This document shows, in pieces, positions 16,562-24,178 of a DNA stretch of 64,000 nucleotides (positions within the stretch are counted from its first letter, which is position 1; every line of letters starts with the position of its first letter). Origin of the DNA: a virus; IMG/VR virus record IMGVR_UViG_3300025151_000024, positions 1 to 64,000 of that record, one strand, 5' to 3'. Under the pieces are notes generated by a model. The model was given only the letters and a program-made list of their open reading frames with translations. It did no database searches and was not told the origin of the DNA. The translations under genes and the position numbers were made by a program.

Positions 16562-18057
16562 ATCAAGAAGAAAAGAAAGCAGACGCTCAATCTATGAATA
16601 TTAGAGCAGCAAAAATAATTGTCGAAACTTGCCAGTCTACACTCGGCCCTATGGGTATGGATAAGATGATGGTAGATGGGGCAGGTAATGTCATTGTAAC
16701 TAATGACGGTGCAACTATTCTTCGTGAATTAGATGTCAGTCACCCCGGTGCTAAAATGATGGTAGAAGTAGCAAAGACACAGGAATCTTTGTGTTACGAT
16801 GGTACAACCAGCACAGTAGTTCTAGCGGGTCAGTTACTTGCTAACAGCGAAAGTCTGTTCAGTAAGGGGCTCCATCCCAATGTAGTTTGTAGAGGATACC
16901 ACGAAGCCGCAACTATGGCTACAAAATATCTTCAAAGTGAAGTAGCATTTACTGGGGATGAAGAAGTACTGAAAAATATAGCAAAAACCGCAATTACTGG
17001 TAAAACTTTGGAAAGTGCTACTGAAGTTGTGAGTCAAATCTGTGTAGATGCTGTAATGCAAGCAGGAGAAGCAGACAAGGTAAGAGTAGTCAGTTTACCC
17101 GGTGGTAGCATAGAAGAATCATTCCTTTTCAATGGTGTAATTCTTAGCAAAGATTTCGTATTAGATTTCGCCCACGAAAAAGAAATGAAGGTAGTTTTAA
17201 TTAATACTGGATTGGAGAATGAGAAAACAGAAGAAAATATCTCAATTCAAATGGGGGCAGACGAGTATTCTCAATTCAAACAATCAAGCAGTGATAGTCT
17301 TCTAGACAAGGCAAAGAAGATAGTTTCTATGCTAGATGGTAAAGGCGTTGTATTCGTAAGAGATGGAGTACACGATAGTATCTGTGCCTATCTAAAGAAA
17401 AACGACATTGGTGTTGTAAGGCGAGTGCCTGAAAGTATGATGAAGGCTCTTAGCAGCGCACTAGAGTTACCTGTGGCTCAGACTGTAAACGACATAGAAA
17501 ATGTAACTGACATGGAACTTGTAAAGCAGAAGCATAACGATGTCTACTATCTCTTTGTTACTGGAAATGTCGAGAGCGACCAATCAACTCTAGTTCTTCG
17601 TGGTGCTACTCAATCAACACTTGATGAAGTGGAAAGAGGATTCGATGATGCACTGGGTGTAGTTGGTATGGTAAAAGACGAAAATAGTGTAGTGTATGGA
17701 GGAGGCTCTAGTTTTGTTGCTATGGCTTCACATCTACGCAATCATGCCGCTAAGATAGGGGGAAGGGCACAAATGGCAATAGAAGCCTTTGCAGACGCTC
17801 TAGAGGTTATTCCTGCTACCATAGCGGAGAATGCTGGGCATGACCCACTAGATACTGTTCTAGCGATGAGGACAAAAGTGTTAGAAGGCGATTTAACACA
17901 TGGACCTGATGTAACCGAAGGTGGTATTGTTTCAATGAAAGAAAATAATATTGTAGAACCTTCTAAATTGATTAAACAAGCAGTGCTTAGTGCAACAGAA
18001 GTAACTACTGCAATTTTGAGAATTGATGATATAGTTAGTAGAAGGCCGGTGGAGTAA
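16558..18057 (+). CDS. Group II chaperonin (thermosome subunit)
   Basis: A 499-residue thermosome homologue that folds proteins inside a double-ring chamber in the cytoplasm. Visible family signatures are STLGPMGMDKMMVD (28-40), VTNDGATIL (48-55), HPGAKMMVEVAKTQ (62-74), the catalytic DGTTST (81-86), the apical lid segment, and ENAGHDPLD near the C-terminus. Differences from cellular subunits are Y instead of G before the catalytic DGTT, no glutamate after GGG in VYGGGSS, and no Gly/Met-rich tail (it ends RRPVE). Length is slightly shorter than the usual 530-550. Magroviruses are known to carry such a gene; it probably helps fold capsid or the very large tail proteins. Confidence 0.95.
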   Translation: MNQEEKKADAQSMNIRAAKIIVETCQSTLGPMGMDKMMVDGAGNVIVTNDGATILRELDVSHPGAKMMVEVAKTQESLCYDGTTSTVVLAGQLLANSESLFSKGLHPNVVCRGYHEAATMATKYLQSEVAFTGDEEVLKNIAKTAITGKTLESATEVVSQICVDAVMQAGEADKVRVVSLPGGSIEESFLFNGVILSKDFVLDFAHEKEMKVVLINTGLENEKTEENISIQMGADEYSQFKQSSSDSLLDKAKKIVSMLDGKGVVFVRDGVHDSICAYLKKNDIGVVRRVPESMMKALSSALELPVAQTVNDIENVTDMELVKQKHNDVYYLFVTGNVESDQSTLVLRGATQSTLDEVERGFDDALGVVGMVKDENSVVYGGGSSFVAMASHLRNHAAKIGGRAQMAIEAFADALEVIPATIAENAGHDPLDTVLAMRTKVLEGDLTHGPDVTEGGIVSMKENNIVEPSKLIKQAVLSATEVTTAILRIDDIVSRRPVE

Positions 18058-18248
18058 TGGGGCGACTGATGGACAAGTTGAATGTAACTTGTCGAGCGTG
18101 TAGCCATAAGCACGTACCTCGTAGACTAAGTGCAAGATACCATGATGAATTTAAGAAAAGAATTCATCTTTGGCAATGTAAACAATGTGGGCATTTTTGG
18201 CAAGACTCTACTTTTAAGCCAAAGCGTTTATTTGGTGGGCGATGGTAG
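18057..18248 (+). CDS. Zinc-ribbon protein
   Basis: A 63-residue protein in TAATG overlap with the thermosome stop. It has CRACSHKH (residues 12-19) and CKQCGHFW (41-48), a clear four-cysteine ribbon with a basic, aromatic linker and basic C-terminus. The HLWQCKQCGHFWQD segment resembles zinc ribbons that bind RNA or transcription machinery. It is the last substantial gene of the replication block. Confidence 0.65.
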   Translation: MGRLMDKLNVTCRACSHKHVPRRLSARYHDEFKKRIHLWQCKQCGHFWQDSTFKPKRLFGGRW

Positions 18249-18413
18249 CATTGATAGGAGGTTTGCTACGCTAAACGGTGTATTTTTGGTTTCTACCCTC
18301 TTTAGGTCGTTCTGACGTTTGTGTTTTTCCTAGTAGCAAGTGCGTATCTCTTCATCTCCTAATTCTTCTTCGCACTTCACCGTACCTCCATTAAACACAC
18401 AAAAACGAAAGGG
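18249..18413 (+). other. Intergenic segment with T-tracts and inverted repeats
   Basis: No convincing gene. It contains an inverted repeat GTAGCA/TGCTAC (18245-18250 and 18264-18269), T5 tracts near 18282 and 18324, and a second inverted repeat AAGTGCG/CGCACTT (18338-18344 and 18371-18377). Archaeal terminators are T-rich, so transcription of the chaperonin operon probably ends here. A short structured RNA is possible but not demonstrated. Confidence 0.35.
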
Positions 18414-18423
18414 AAAAATACTA
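18414..18423 (+). promoter_or_regulatory. Weak TATA-like element before two mini-ORFs
   Basis: AAAAATACTA preceded by a purine-rich CGAAAGGG that could act as a BRE. Its centre is about 25 bases before the ATG at 18443. The match is weaker than the elements at 14314 and 56540. Confidence 0.3.
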
Positions 18424-18424
18424 G

Positions 18425-18443
18425 TGGTGTATTTTTTACACCA
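18425..18443 (+). promoter_or_regulatory. Perfect 7-bp inverted repeat abutting a start codon
   Basis: TGGTGTA-TTTTT-TACACCA, a perfect palindrome with a T5 spacer; its last A is the A of the ATG at 18443. It could be an operator or an RNA hairpin that hides the start codon. Confidence 0.5.
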
Positions 18444-18517
18444 TGACCCGACCAGCCTCGACTTGCAACATGATGATGAAATTTTTAGATGAACTATTTG
18501 AGGGGTGGGAAGATTGA
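18443..18517 (+). CDS. 24-residue mini-ORF
   Basis: A short ORF (MTRPASTCNMMMKFLDELFE, then GWED) beginning on the palindrome at 18425. It overlaps the start of the membrane mini-protein that follows and may be a coupling leader for it. Coding status is uncertain. Confidence 0.3.
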   Translation: MTRPASTCNMMMKFLDELFEGWED

Positions 18518-18657
18518 TTGACGTAAGCACAATTTCAAAAGTTTTAGAGGGTGAAATTGATACTTCATTTCTACCCGCTTACATTATGATAGGTTTTGTT
18601 TTTGTTATGGGAGCATATGCGGGTTGCTATGCACTTTATCAAAAGTCTAGAGTCTAA
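18514..18657 (+). CDS. Small single-pass membrane protein
   Basis: A 47-residue ORF with a single strong transmembrane segment (AYIMIGFVFVMGAYAGCYAL) followed by a short basic tail (YQKSRV). The start is TTG at 18514, or GTG at 18505. It overlaps the previous mini-ORF. It is the last plus-strand ORF before the converging virion genes. A small one-helix membrane protein could act in lysis or in membrane attachment, but nothing specific is recognisable. Confidence 0.4.
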   Translation: MIDVSTISKVLEGEIDTSFLPAYIMIGFVFVMGAYAGCYALYQKSRV

Positions 18658-18672
18658 AAATCACCCTTCTAT

Positions 18673-18960
18673 TTAACCTGTCAATTCGTTTTCCAATACC
18701 CAATCGGGTAGAACTGGTAGGTTTTCATATGCCTCATCAGCAGTATCATAATCAGTGATATCTCTCCATGCCTGTCTGTAAGTTTGGATATCTGATAACT
18801 GAGAGTCTGTAAGCCCTCTATCGGGGAGAACGAATGAGTCAGTATTCTTCATCATCATTTCTCTTTCGATAAATATTTCTTCCCATGTTATAGTTATCTC
18901 TAAAGTTTCGACTGTTACTGTTCCGTCTTCTTCGTATATTTCACGCCTTACACTTACCAT
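18673..18960 (-). CDS. Phage tail fibre assembly chaperone-like protein
   Basis: A 95-residue protein. The C-terminal half, DRGLTDSQLSDIQTYRQAWR then DITDYD and PVLPDWV, fits the pattern of small phage tail/fibre chaperones (D..L..SQ...YRQALRD....P..P.WP). The N-terminal half is beta-like (REIYEEDGTVTVETLEITIT). It is the final gene of the virion operon, downstream of the fibres it may assist. An SD AAGGAGAG precedes the ATG. Confidence 0.5.
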   Translation of the reverse strand: MVSVRREIYEEDGTVTVETLEITITWEEIFIEREMMMKNTDSFVLPDRGLTDSQLSDIQTYRQAWRDITDYDTADEAYENLPVLPDWVLENELTG

Positions 18961-18972
18961 ACATCTCTCTCC

Positions 18973-19668
18973 TTAACTATAATTTAAATTGAATAGTATA
19001 TACCTACTACTTGGTGTTCCCATTTTGTATTGCATGCCCGAACCACCCGTTGCGAATGTTGCGGGTGGGTCACCACTAAATGTTCCCCACCTTGATACAC
19101 CGGAAAAGGGTTGGTTGCTATATGAGCCACCTGTTACCCTACCGGATAAATTAGGTAATCCTCCTATTGATGTTTTCATCTTACAAGTGCCGGGAAAATC
19201 AGAAAAAGTCGCTTTACACACAAACCAATATATATCTCCGCCTGTAACAGTAGGACTTGATATTGAAGTTATATTCTTATATCCGGTTGTCGAAACATCA
19301 ATATCTGTTTTACGAAGAATAGCCGTTTGCCCGCTACAGTCACCATTAGCATCACTTGGATAAATTGCTACTGCTATTTCATCTCCCGATGCGCCCGCCG
19401 TTCCTACTTGTAATTCAATAGAGGCTAATGTTCCGTCTTTCGGCATAACAAAGGGATAAGCGTACCATGCGTTACTTTGCATAAAATAATTCATAGTGTA
19501 ACCTGTTGATTGCCCATCCACACCAAAAACACCGTAAGATTTGTGAAATGAATGGTCATAGTTTGCATCCATATCTATCGTTTTATATCCGGGTGGGTCG
19601 CCAGCAGAAGCCCCTGCATCTTGCATTGTTCCATCGCTTTTCATTTGTCTAAACGGTTGTCTGCCCAT
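18973..19668 (-). CDS. Putative fibre or receptor-binding virion protein
   Basis: A 231-residue, Gly/Ser/Thr-rich beta protein with no recognised domain. The centre (GTLASIELQVGTAGASGDEIAVAIY region) looks like a beta-sandwich carbohydrate-binding or jelly-roll fold. The final part is aromatic and Gly-rich. A perfect extended Shine-Dalgarno GAGGTGATTA precedes the ATG. Its position at the end of the fibre cassette suggests a tip or host-recognition protein. Confidence 0.5.
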   Translation of the reverse strand: MGRQPFRQMKSDGTMQDAGASAGDPPGYKTIDMDANYDHSFHKSYGVFGVDGQSTGYTMNYFMQSNAWYAYPFVMPKDGTLASIELQVGTAGASGDEIAVAIYPSDANGDCSGQTAILRKTDIDVSTTGYKNITSISSPTVTGGDIYWFVCKATFSDFPGTCKMKTSIGGLPNLSGRVTGGSYSNQPFSGVSRWGTFSGDPPATFATGGSGMQYKMGTPSSRYILFNLNYS

Positions 19669-19679
19669 TCTTAATCACC

Positions 19680-21161
19680 TCATGGATGCAAAGTAGCGTA
19701 TACAGAACCCGCTAATGTTGCTGTTGAACCTTGTGTATTTTGGAATCGTATTAACATTTTACTCCCTACTGGAACATAAGTTGCTTCTAAAACTCCAATA
19801 GCCGCAGCACCATCAAATATTTGCCCGTAAGTAGTATAATTCACGGTTGTTCCATCGAAATGAGCAACAATCATTTCTGTTTGAACCTCATTATTTGTTG
19901 AATCTGTAATATGTACACTTGCGGTTATTGCTTTATGGTCTGCACTTGCTACTTCTATTAAACTCAAATAAGCGGTGTTTGCAGTAGATGTACCGCTAAC
20001 TACTGCACCTGTTTGTGATACACCCATTAAAGTCATTTTAGCACCCGCTTGTGCATCAGACTCTAATTGCATTACTTCTGTTTGTGTTCCATTAGCAAAT
20101 ACTCTAAATTCAAGCGAGCCATCATTTGAACCGCTTGTTACATTATCTGATACTGCTCGTATTCTTGCATAACTTCTTTCGCCTCCTGCTGAATCTTCTC
20201 CATCAAAACCAATAGCACCTAAAGCATCACCATCAGCAGGGGAATCTGTATTTCTATACATTTTGAGAATTGGCCCATTGTTAGCATCACTATCGCCATC
20301 AACCAACATTAGAGTTGGGCCTGTATCTGAGCCTTCTGTTTCATCTCTTGTTACTGTTAATTTTCCTGTTGTTACACCGCTTGGATTGTATGTAGTATCT
20401 CCGATTTGTACTTTACCCGAACCATTAGGTTCTATTACTATATTACCATTAGATACTGATGTTATTTTATTCCCATTAACATCTAAATTCCCACCTAATT
20501 GTGGGGTTGTATCATCCACAACATCGGAAATACCACCACTAACAGTAGTCCATGATACAGCCGCCCCACTACCACCGGAAGTTAAAACTTGACCTGCTGT
20601 ACCATAGTTAGCACCTTGAAGACCCCATTCATCATTCGGAGTTATTCTAAACGCTTCTGACGCGCCTAGACCGCCCGCTTTTGCATAAAATTTCAATCCT
20701 TGAGTTGATTGAAAACCTAAAGCAGCCTTTGAGTTATCACTTGCATCTCTAAACTCTAAATAAGCATTAGTTCCGTTAAGTCTTAGTCTAGTATAGTTAG
20801 TTGTACCGTCAGAAAGACCGAATTTCAAAACAGATGTACTACCTGACCCACCTAAAGCGGCAGTAAATCCTGCTGAACCTTCTATTTCATCGGCTGTGGT
20901 TGAACCTACTCCTACTTGGTCTTCTGAAATTGAACCTCCGACACCACCACTAACAGCATCAGCAACCCACTTCGACCCATCCCATTTGAGAAACTCACCG
21001 CTGCTAGGAGAGTCTTGACCTATCTTTGTGACATTACCTGAGCCATCGAAAGTAAAAGCGGCTGTGCCACCTGCTTCTTTCAACGAACCCCCATCATCAA
21101 GAGTTATGTCGTCAGTCACTATAAGTCCATTTTTTACCTTAAAATCCTTTTTTGTCGCCAA
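19680..21161 (-). CDS. Tail fibre protein (short paralogue)
   Basis: A 493-residue fibre. It begins TKKDFKVKNGLIVTDDITLD, the same N-terminal design as the neighbouring 992-residue fibre (TKLDFKVKKGIDVEGGDITV), which should be the attachment end. The shaft is low-complexity Gly/Ser/Thr/Asp with repeats such as GSGNVTKIG and NGNIVIEPNGSGKVQIGDTT. The last 100 residues form a compact beta domain also found at the ends of the next two fibres. The start is TTG with GGTGAT five bases upstream; an ATG is not available. Confidence 0.75.
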   Translation of the reverse strand: MATKKDFKVKNGLIVTDDITLDDGGSLKEAGGTAAFTFDGSGNVTKIGQDSPSSGEFLKWDGSKWVADAVSGGVGGSISEDQVGVGSTTADEIEGSAGFTAALGGSGSTSVLKFGLSDGTTNYTRLRLNGTNAYLEFRDASDNSKAALGFQSTQGLKFYAKAGGLGASEAFRITPNDEWGLQGANYGTAGQVLTSGGSGAAVSWTTVSGGISDVVDDTTPQLGGNLDVNGNKITSVSNGNIVIEPNGSGKVQIGDTTYNPSGVTTGKLTVTRDETEGSDTGPTLMLVDGDSDANNGPILKMYRNTDSPADGDALGAIGFDGEDSAGGERSYARIRAVSDNVTSGSNDGSLEFRVFANGTQTEVMQLESDAQAGAKMTLMGVSQTGAVVSGTSTANTAYLSLIEVASADHKAITASVHITDSTNNEVQTEMIVAHFDGTTVNYTTYGQIFDGAAAIGVLEATYVPVGSKMLIRFQNTQGSTATLAGSVYATLHP

Positions 21162-21186
21162 ATTATCACCATGATTTCACTTTCCA

Positions 21187-24165
21187 TCATTTGATTAGAA
21201 GTGTGTTTACCACACTGTAAGAGTATGTCCCTGTAGAAGCCGGAGTAAATTGCAGGTCAATTGTAGAAGTGCCCTTCACTGCATCAATTGTACCTAAATC
21301 ACTAGCGGCTGTTGTAATGTACGCATAAGTTGTTAAGAAAATATTAGCGGAAGCCGCTGGAGCAGAAGCACCCTCGTATGTAACTAAAACTTCCATACAA
21401 TCTGTATCAGTTCCATCGCTAACCTGAACTATGAATTTAGCAGTTCTATATGTTCCGAATGCATAGTTAGCAATATCATAAGCGGTACTTCCTGTCCAAG
21501 ATTGACCAGTTGCTTCTGAAACGTCCATTATGGCTACTACTGTGGCTGAATCTGCGGCGGAATTAGCACCACCAGTCAATTGTAAACCGTCTGCTTCAAG
21601 AGCACCAGTAGCGGTTAAATCTCGCAAATCGCCTATGTCTTTGTTAGAATCAACAACTAATGCCTTACTAGCCGTTACAGTACCGGCTGTGACTCCATCT
21701 AAAACACTCAGTTCGGCAGCAGAAATTGTGTTTGTACCGTTGTTAAGGCTCAAAGTGCCTGTACATTCTATGTTTCCTGAAACATCCAAACTTGTACCTA
21801 CGATACTTCCACCAGTCAAAGTCCCTGTAGTAGAGATTGCTGATGAACCAGTATTTATTGTGCCAAAGCCGGAAGTAATGCTACCACTGTTTAAAGCACC
21901 AACTGTTGTTAGAGAAGATGTAGTAACTCCACTTCCTAATGTTGAGGCAGACAAAACACTAGCGTTGTTTATTTTGAATACTTTTCCTGTAACTAAATTC
22001 CAATGCTCACTACTTGTCCAGTTATCATTTGAGTTATCCCAAGTAATTGTGTGGTCAGTTGAACCCTTTAGAGTAATACCACCACCATCGGCAGTTGTGT
22101 CACTAGGAGAATCAACTGTTCCTAATTCTATATTCTTATCATCAACTTGTAAAGTAGTAGAATTCATTGTTGTAGTAGTTCCATCTACTGTTAAATTTCC
22201 TGTTACGGTTAGATTATCGTTAATTGTTACTTCAGATGTAGTATGACCTATAGAAATTGGAACTCCACTTGTTGCTGTACCGATTGTAATTCCATTTGTG
22301 GTGTTTGAGTTATCTATGTTTAGAGAAGTGGTTGCATCAAGAGAAATTGTAGCACCATCAACTGTTAGATTGTTGTTGAGGTCTGTTGCGCCACTTACAG
22401 TAAGACCTGTGAGAGTTCCAACTGCTGTAATTTGGCTACTTTGGTCTGCATCCACAGCAATTACAGCGTTAGTTGCAGTAAGACCAGCACCAGCCAATAG
22501 TGTAGCAATTCTATCTACTGTTGTTTTTCGGTTGGTTCCACCTGCACCATCATCTACTATGAACAAATCACCTGACGCAAGCCCCCCACCAATGTCGGTC
22601 ATTCCGTCAATGTCCAAAGAGAAAGTTAAGTCGTAAGGGTCTCCGTCAGAGCCCGTTGATACATCAGTCCAGTTAATTTCTATTCCATCCCCATCAATGA
22701 ACTTCACTTCTTTATTTTCATCAATTGTGACTTCTGTACCGTCCCCATCCTCTAAAACGAAACCGCTTCCCATTCCGTCTGCGCCACCTGCGGCGGCTAT
22801 CCAAGTCATTACTCCGCCTGTTGTAGAAGAAAGTACGTATCCGTTGGAAGCAGGACCAGCAGGTGGTAATGTGTAACTTACAGAAGCGGAAGACGAACCG
22901 CTAGCCTTGATTTTTGTAGTTTGAGAATTGTTGTTAAATTCCAATGTCGCTCCGTCTTTAGACAAACTAGCATTACCGCTTACATCTAATTCAAACATCA
23001 AATTAGCAGGTAATAAAGCGGCATTAGAACCGGGTGAATCATCAAAGTTTGTACCTGCATATCCAATACCGAAATATTCTGTTGAAGAAGCACCTTGAAT
23101 TACCCTACCTACACCGAAATGGTCGCCTGTGCCGCTTCTACCTACAGTGAACATCACACCTTGACCTGTACCGGGTACATCTTCTGCGTTATCAAGAAGA
23201 AACATATTACCTAATTTATTGTAGGTAGTACCGTTTATGTCGTCATTTGAAACATCAGTATGCAATCTTGCTTCAACGTAATTTAATGTTGTACCACTCG
23301 TACCCGAAAGTGGGTCACCATTAACTTGGAGTCTAGTATTAGTTTCTCTAGCAGTACCATTTACTCTAAGCCAACCCTCGCCTCCTGCTTTTTCTACTGT
23401 AAGAGATGTAAATGTACCTCCAGCGGCACTACTACCACCAATTACCGCACCATCTATTGTACCACCGTTAATATCGGCTGTAGTAACCGTACCCAAATTT
23501 GCAATAGTAGTGCCGCTAAAAGTTGAATTCTTACCAAAAACAATTTGCTCACTTGAATTTGTTGTTATGAATTTGATATAAGAATTTGAACCTTCTGTAA
23601 TATTTAGAGCATCAGCAAGGTTATCTCCTAATGATATTTTAGCAGTAGTTGATGCAGCACCGCTAAAATCAACATTTAACCCAGCAGCAGAAGCATCAAC
23701 ACTAATACTATCGGCGTTTATATCACCAACATTAGTGATATTGTTATCACCAAGACTCAAATCTCCAGCGAGTGCGGTAATTGTAGTTGTACCGATAGTA
23801 CCTCCCGATACCTTATCACCACTAATTTGGTCGTCAGCGAGGGTAAGTGTACCTGCTGAAACATCTAAAGTCTTACCGCTGCCTACTGTAATATCAGATG
23901 TGTTTATTGTAGTACCATCAATAGTTCCACCATCAATGTCTACCTTTGTGATATCTACTTCTCCACTACCTTTTGGAGTAATTGCAATGTTGATGTTGGT
24001 GTCAGTACCGTCTGCTTGTAGAGTAGTACCTGAAAGTGTTACACCTGCTGCGGCTACATTGGTATCAAATGTGGGAGCGTACACAACATTTCCGCTGGCT
24101 ACGGTTATGTCGCCACCCTCAACATCTATACCTTTCTTTACTTTGAAATCTAGTTTTGTGCCCAT
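21187..24165 (-). CDS. Long tail fibre protein
   Basis: A 992-residue fibre made of repeating 20-40-residue beta units rich in GTIDGTTI, LTVDGATI and LTVTGNLTVDGTTTT-type segments. It contains the widespread marine-phage fibre module (TVDGTTTTMNSTTLQVDDKN, then IELG, then GGGITLKGSTDHTITWD). The N-terminus matches the 493-residue fibre and the C-terminal 100 residues belong to the shared end domain (YRTAKFIVQVSDGT...). An SD AAGGTGA precedes the ATG. It should bind host surface glycans or proteins as a trimer. Confidence 0.8.
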   Translation of the reverse strand: MGTKLDFKVKKGIDVEGGDITVASGNVVYAPTFDTNVAAAGVTLSGTTLQADGTDTNINIAITPKGSGEVDITKVDIDGGTIDGTTINTSDITVGSGKTLDVSAGTLTLADDQISGDKVSGGTIGTTTITALAGDLSLGDNNITNVGDINADSISVDASAAGLNVDFSGAASTTAKISLGDNLADALNITEGSNSYIKFITTNSSEQIVFGKNSTFSGTTIANLGTVTTADINGGTIDGAVIGGSSAAGGTFTSLTVEKAGGEGWLRVNGTARETNTRLQVNGDPLSGTSGTTLNYVEARLHTDVSNDDINGTTYNKLGNMFLLDNAEDVPGTGQGVMFTVGRSGTGDHFGVGRVIQGASSTEYFGIGYAGTNFDDSPGSNAALLPANLMFELDVSGNASLSKDGATLEFNNNSQTTKIKASGSSSASVSYTLPPAGPASNGYVLSSTTGGVMTWIAAAGGADGMGSGFVLEDGDGTEVTIDENKEVKFIDGDGIEINWTDVSTGSDGDPYDLTFSLDIDGMTDIGGGLASGDLFIVDDGAGGTNRKTTVDRIATLLAGAGLTATNAVIAVDADQSSQITAVGTLTGLTVSGATDLNNNLTVDGATISLDATTSLNIDNSNTTNGITIGTATSGVPISIGHTTSEVTINDNLTVTGNLTVDGTTTTMNSTTLQVDDKNIELGTVDSPSDTTADGGGITLKGSTDHTITWDNSNDNWTSSEHWNLVTGKVFKINNASVLSASTLGSGVTTSSLTTVGALNSGSITSGFGTINTGSSAISTTGTLTGGSIVGTSLDVSGNIECTGTLSLNNGTNTISAAELSVLDGVTAGTVTASKALVVDSNKDIGDLRDLTATGALEADGLQLTGGANSAADSATVVAIMDVSEATGQSWTGSTAYDIANYAFGTYRTAKFIVQVSDGTDTDCMEVLVTYEGASAPAASANIFLTTYAYITTAASDLGTIDAVKGTSTIDLQFTPASTGTYSYSVVNTLLIK

Positions 24166-24178
24166 TTAATTCACCTTA

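Noticed and set aside
18330-18530. Minus-strand ORF of 66 codons downstream of the virion block
   Set aside because: It starts without a ribosome site, overlaps two plus-strand mini-ORFs and the palindrome at 18425, and its sequence has no domain-like pattern.
21530-22246. Plus-strand ORF of 238 codons antisense to the long fibre gene
   Set aside because: Pro/Val/Ser-rich composition is the mirror of the Gly/Thr repeats on the coding strand; the minus frame is continuous for 992 codons and has clear fibre modules.
23735-24169. Plus-strand ORF of 144 codons opposite the fibre start
   Set aside because: Same antisense composition effect; no ribosome site or neighbours on that strand.
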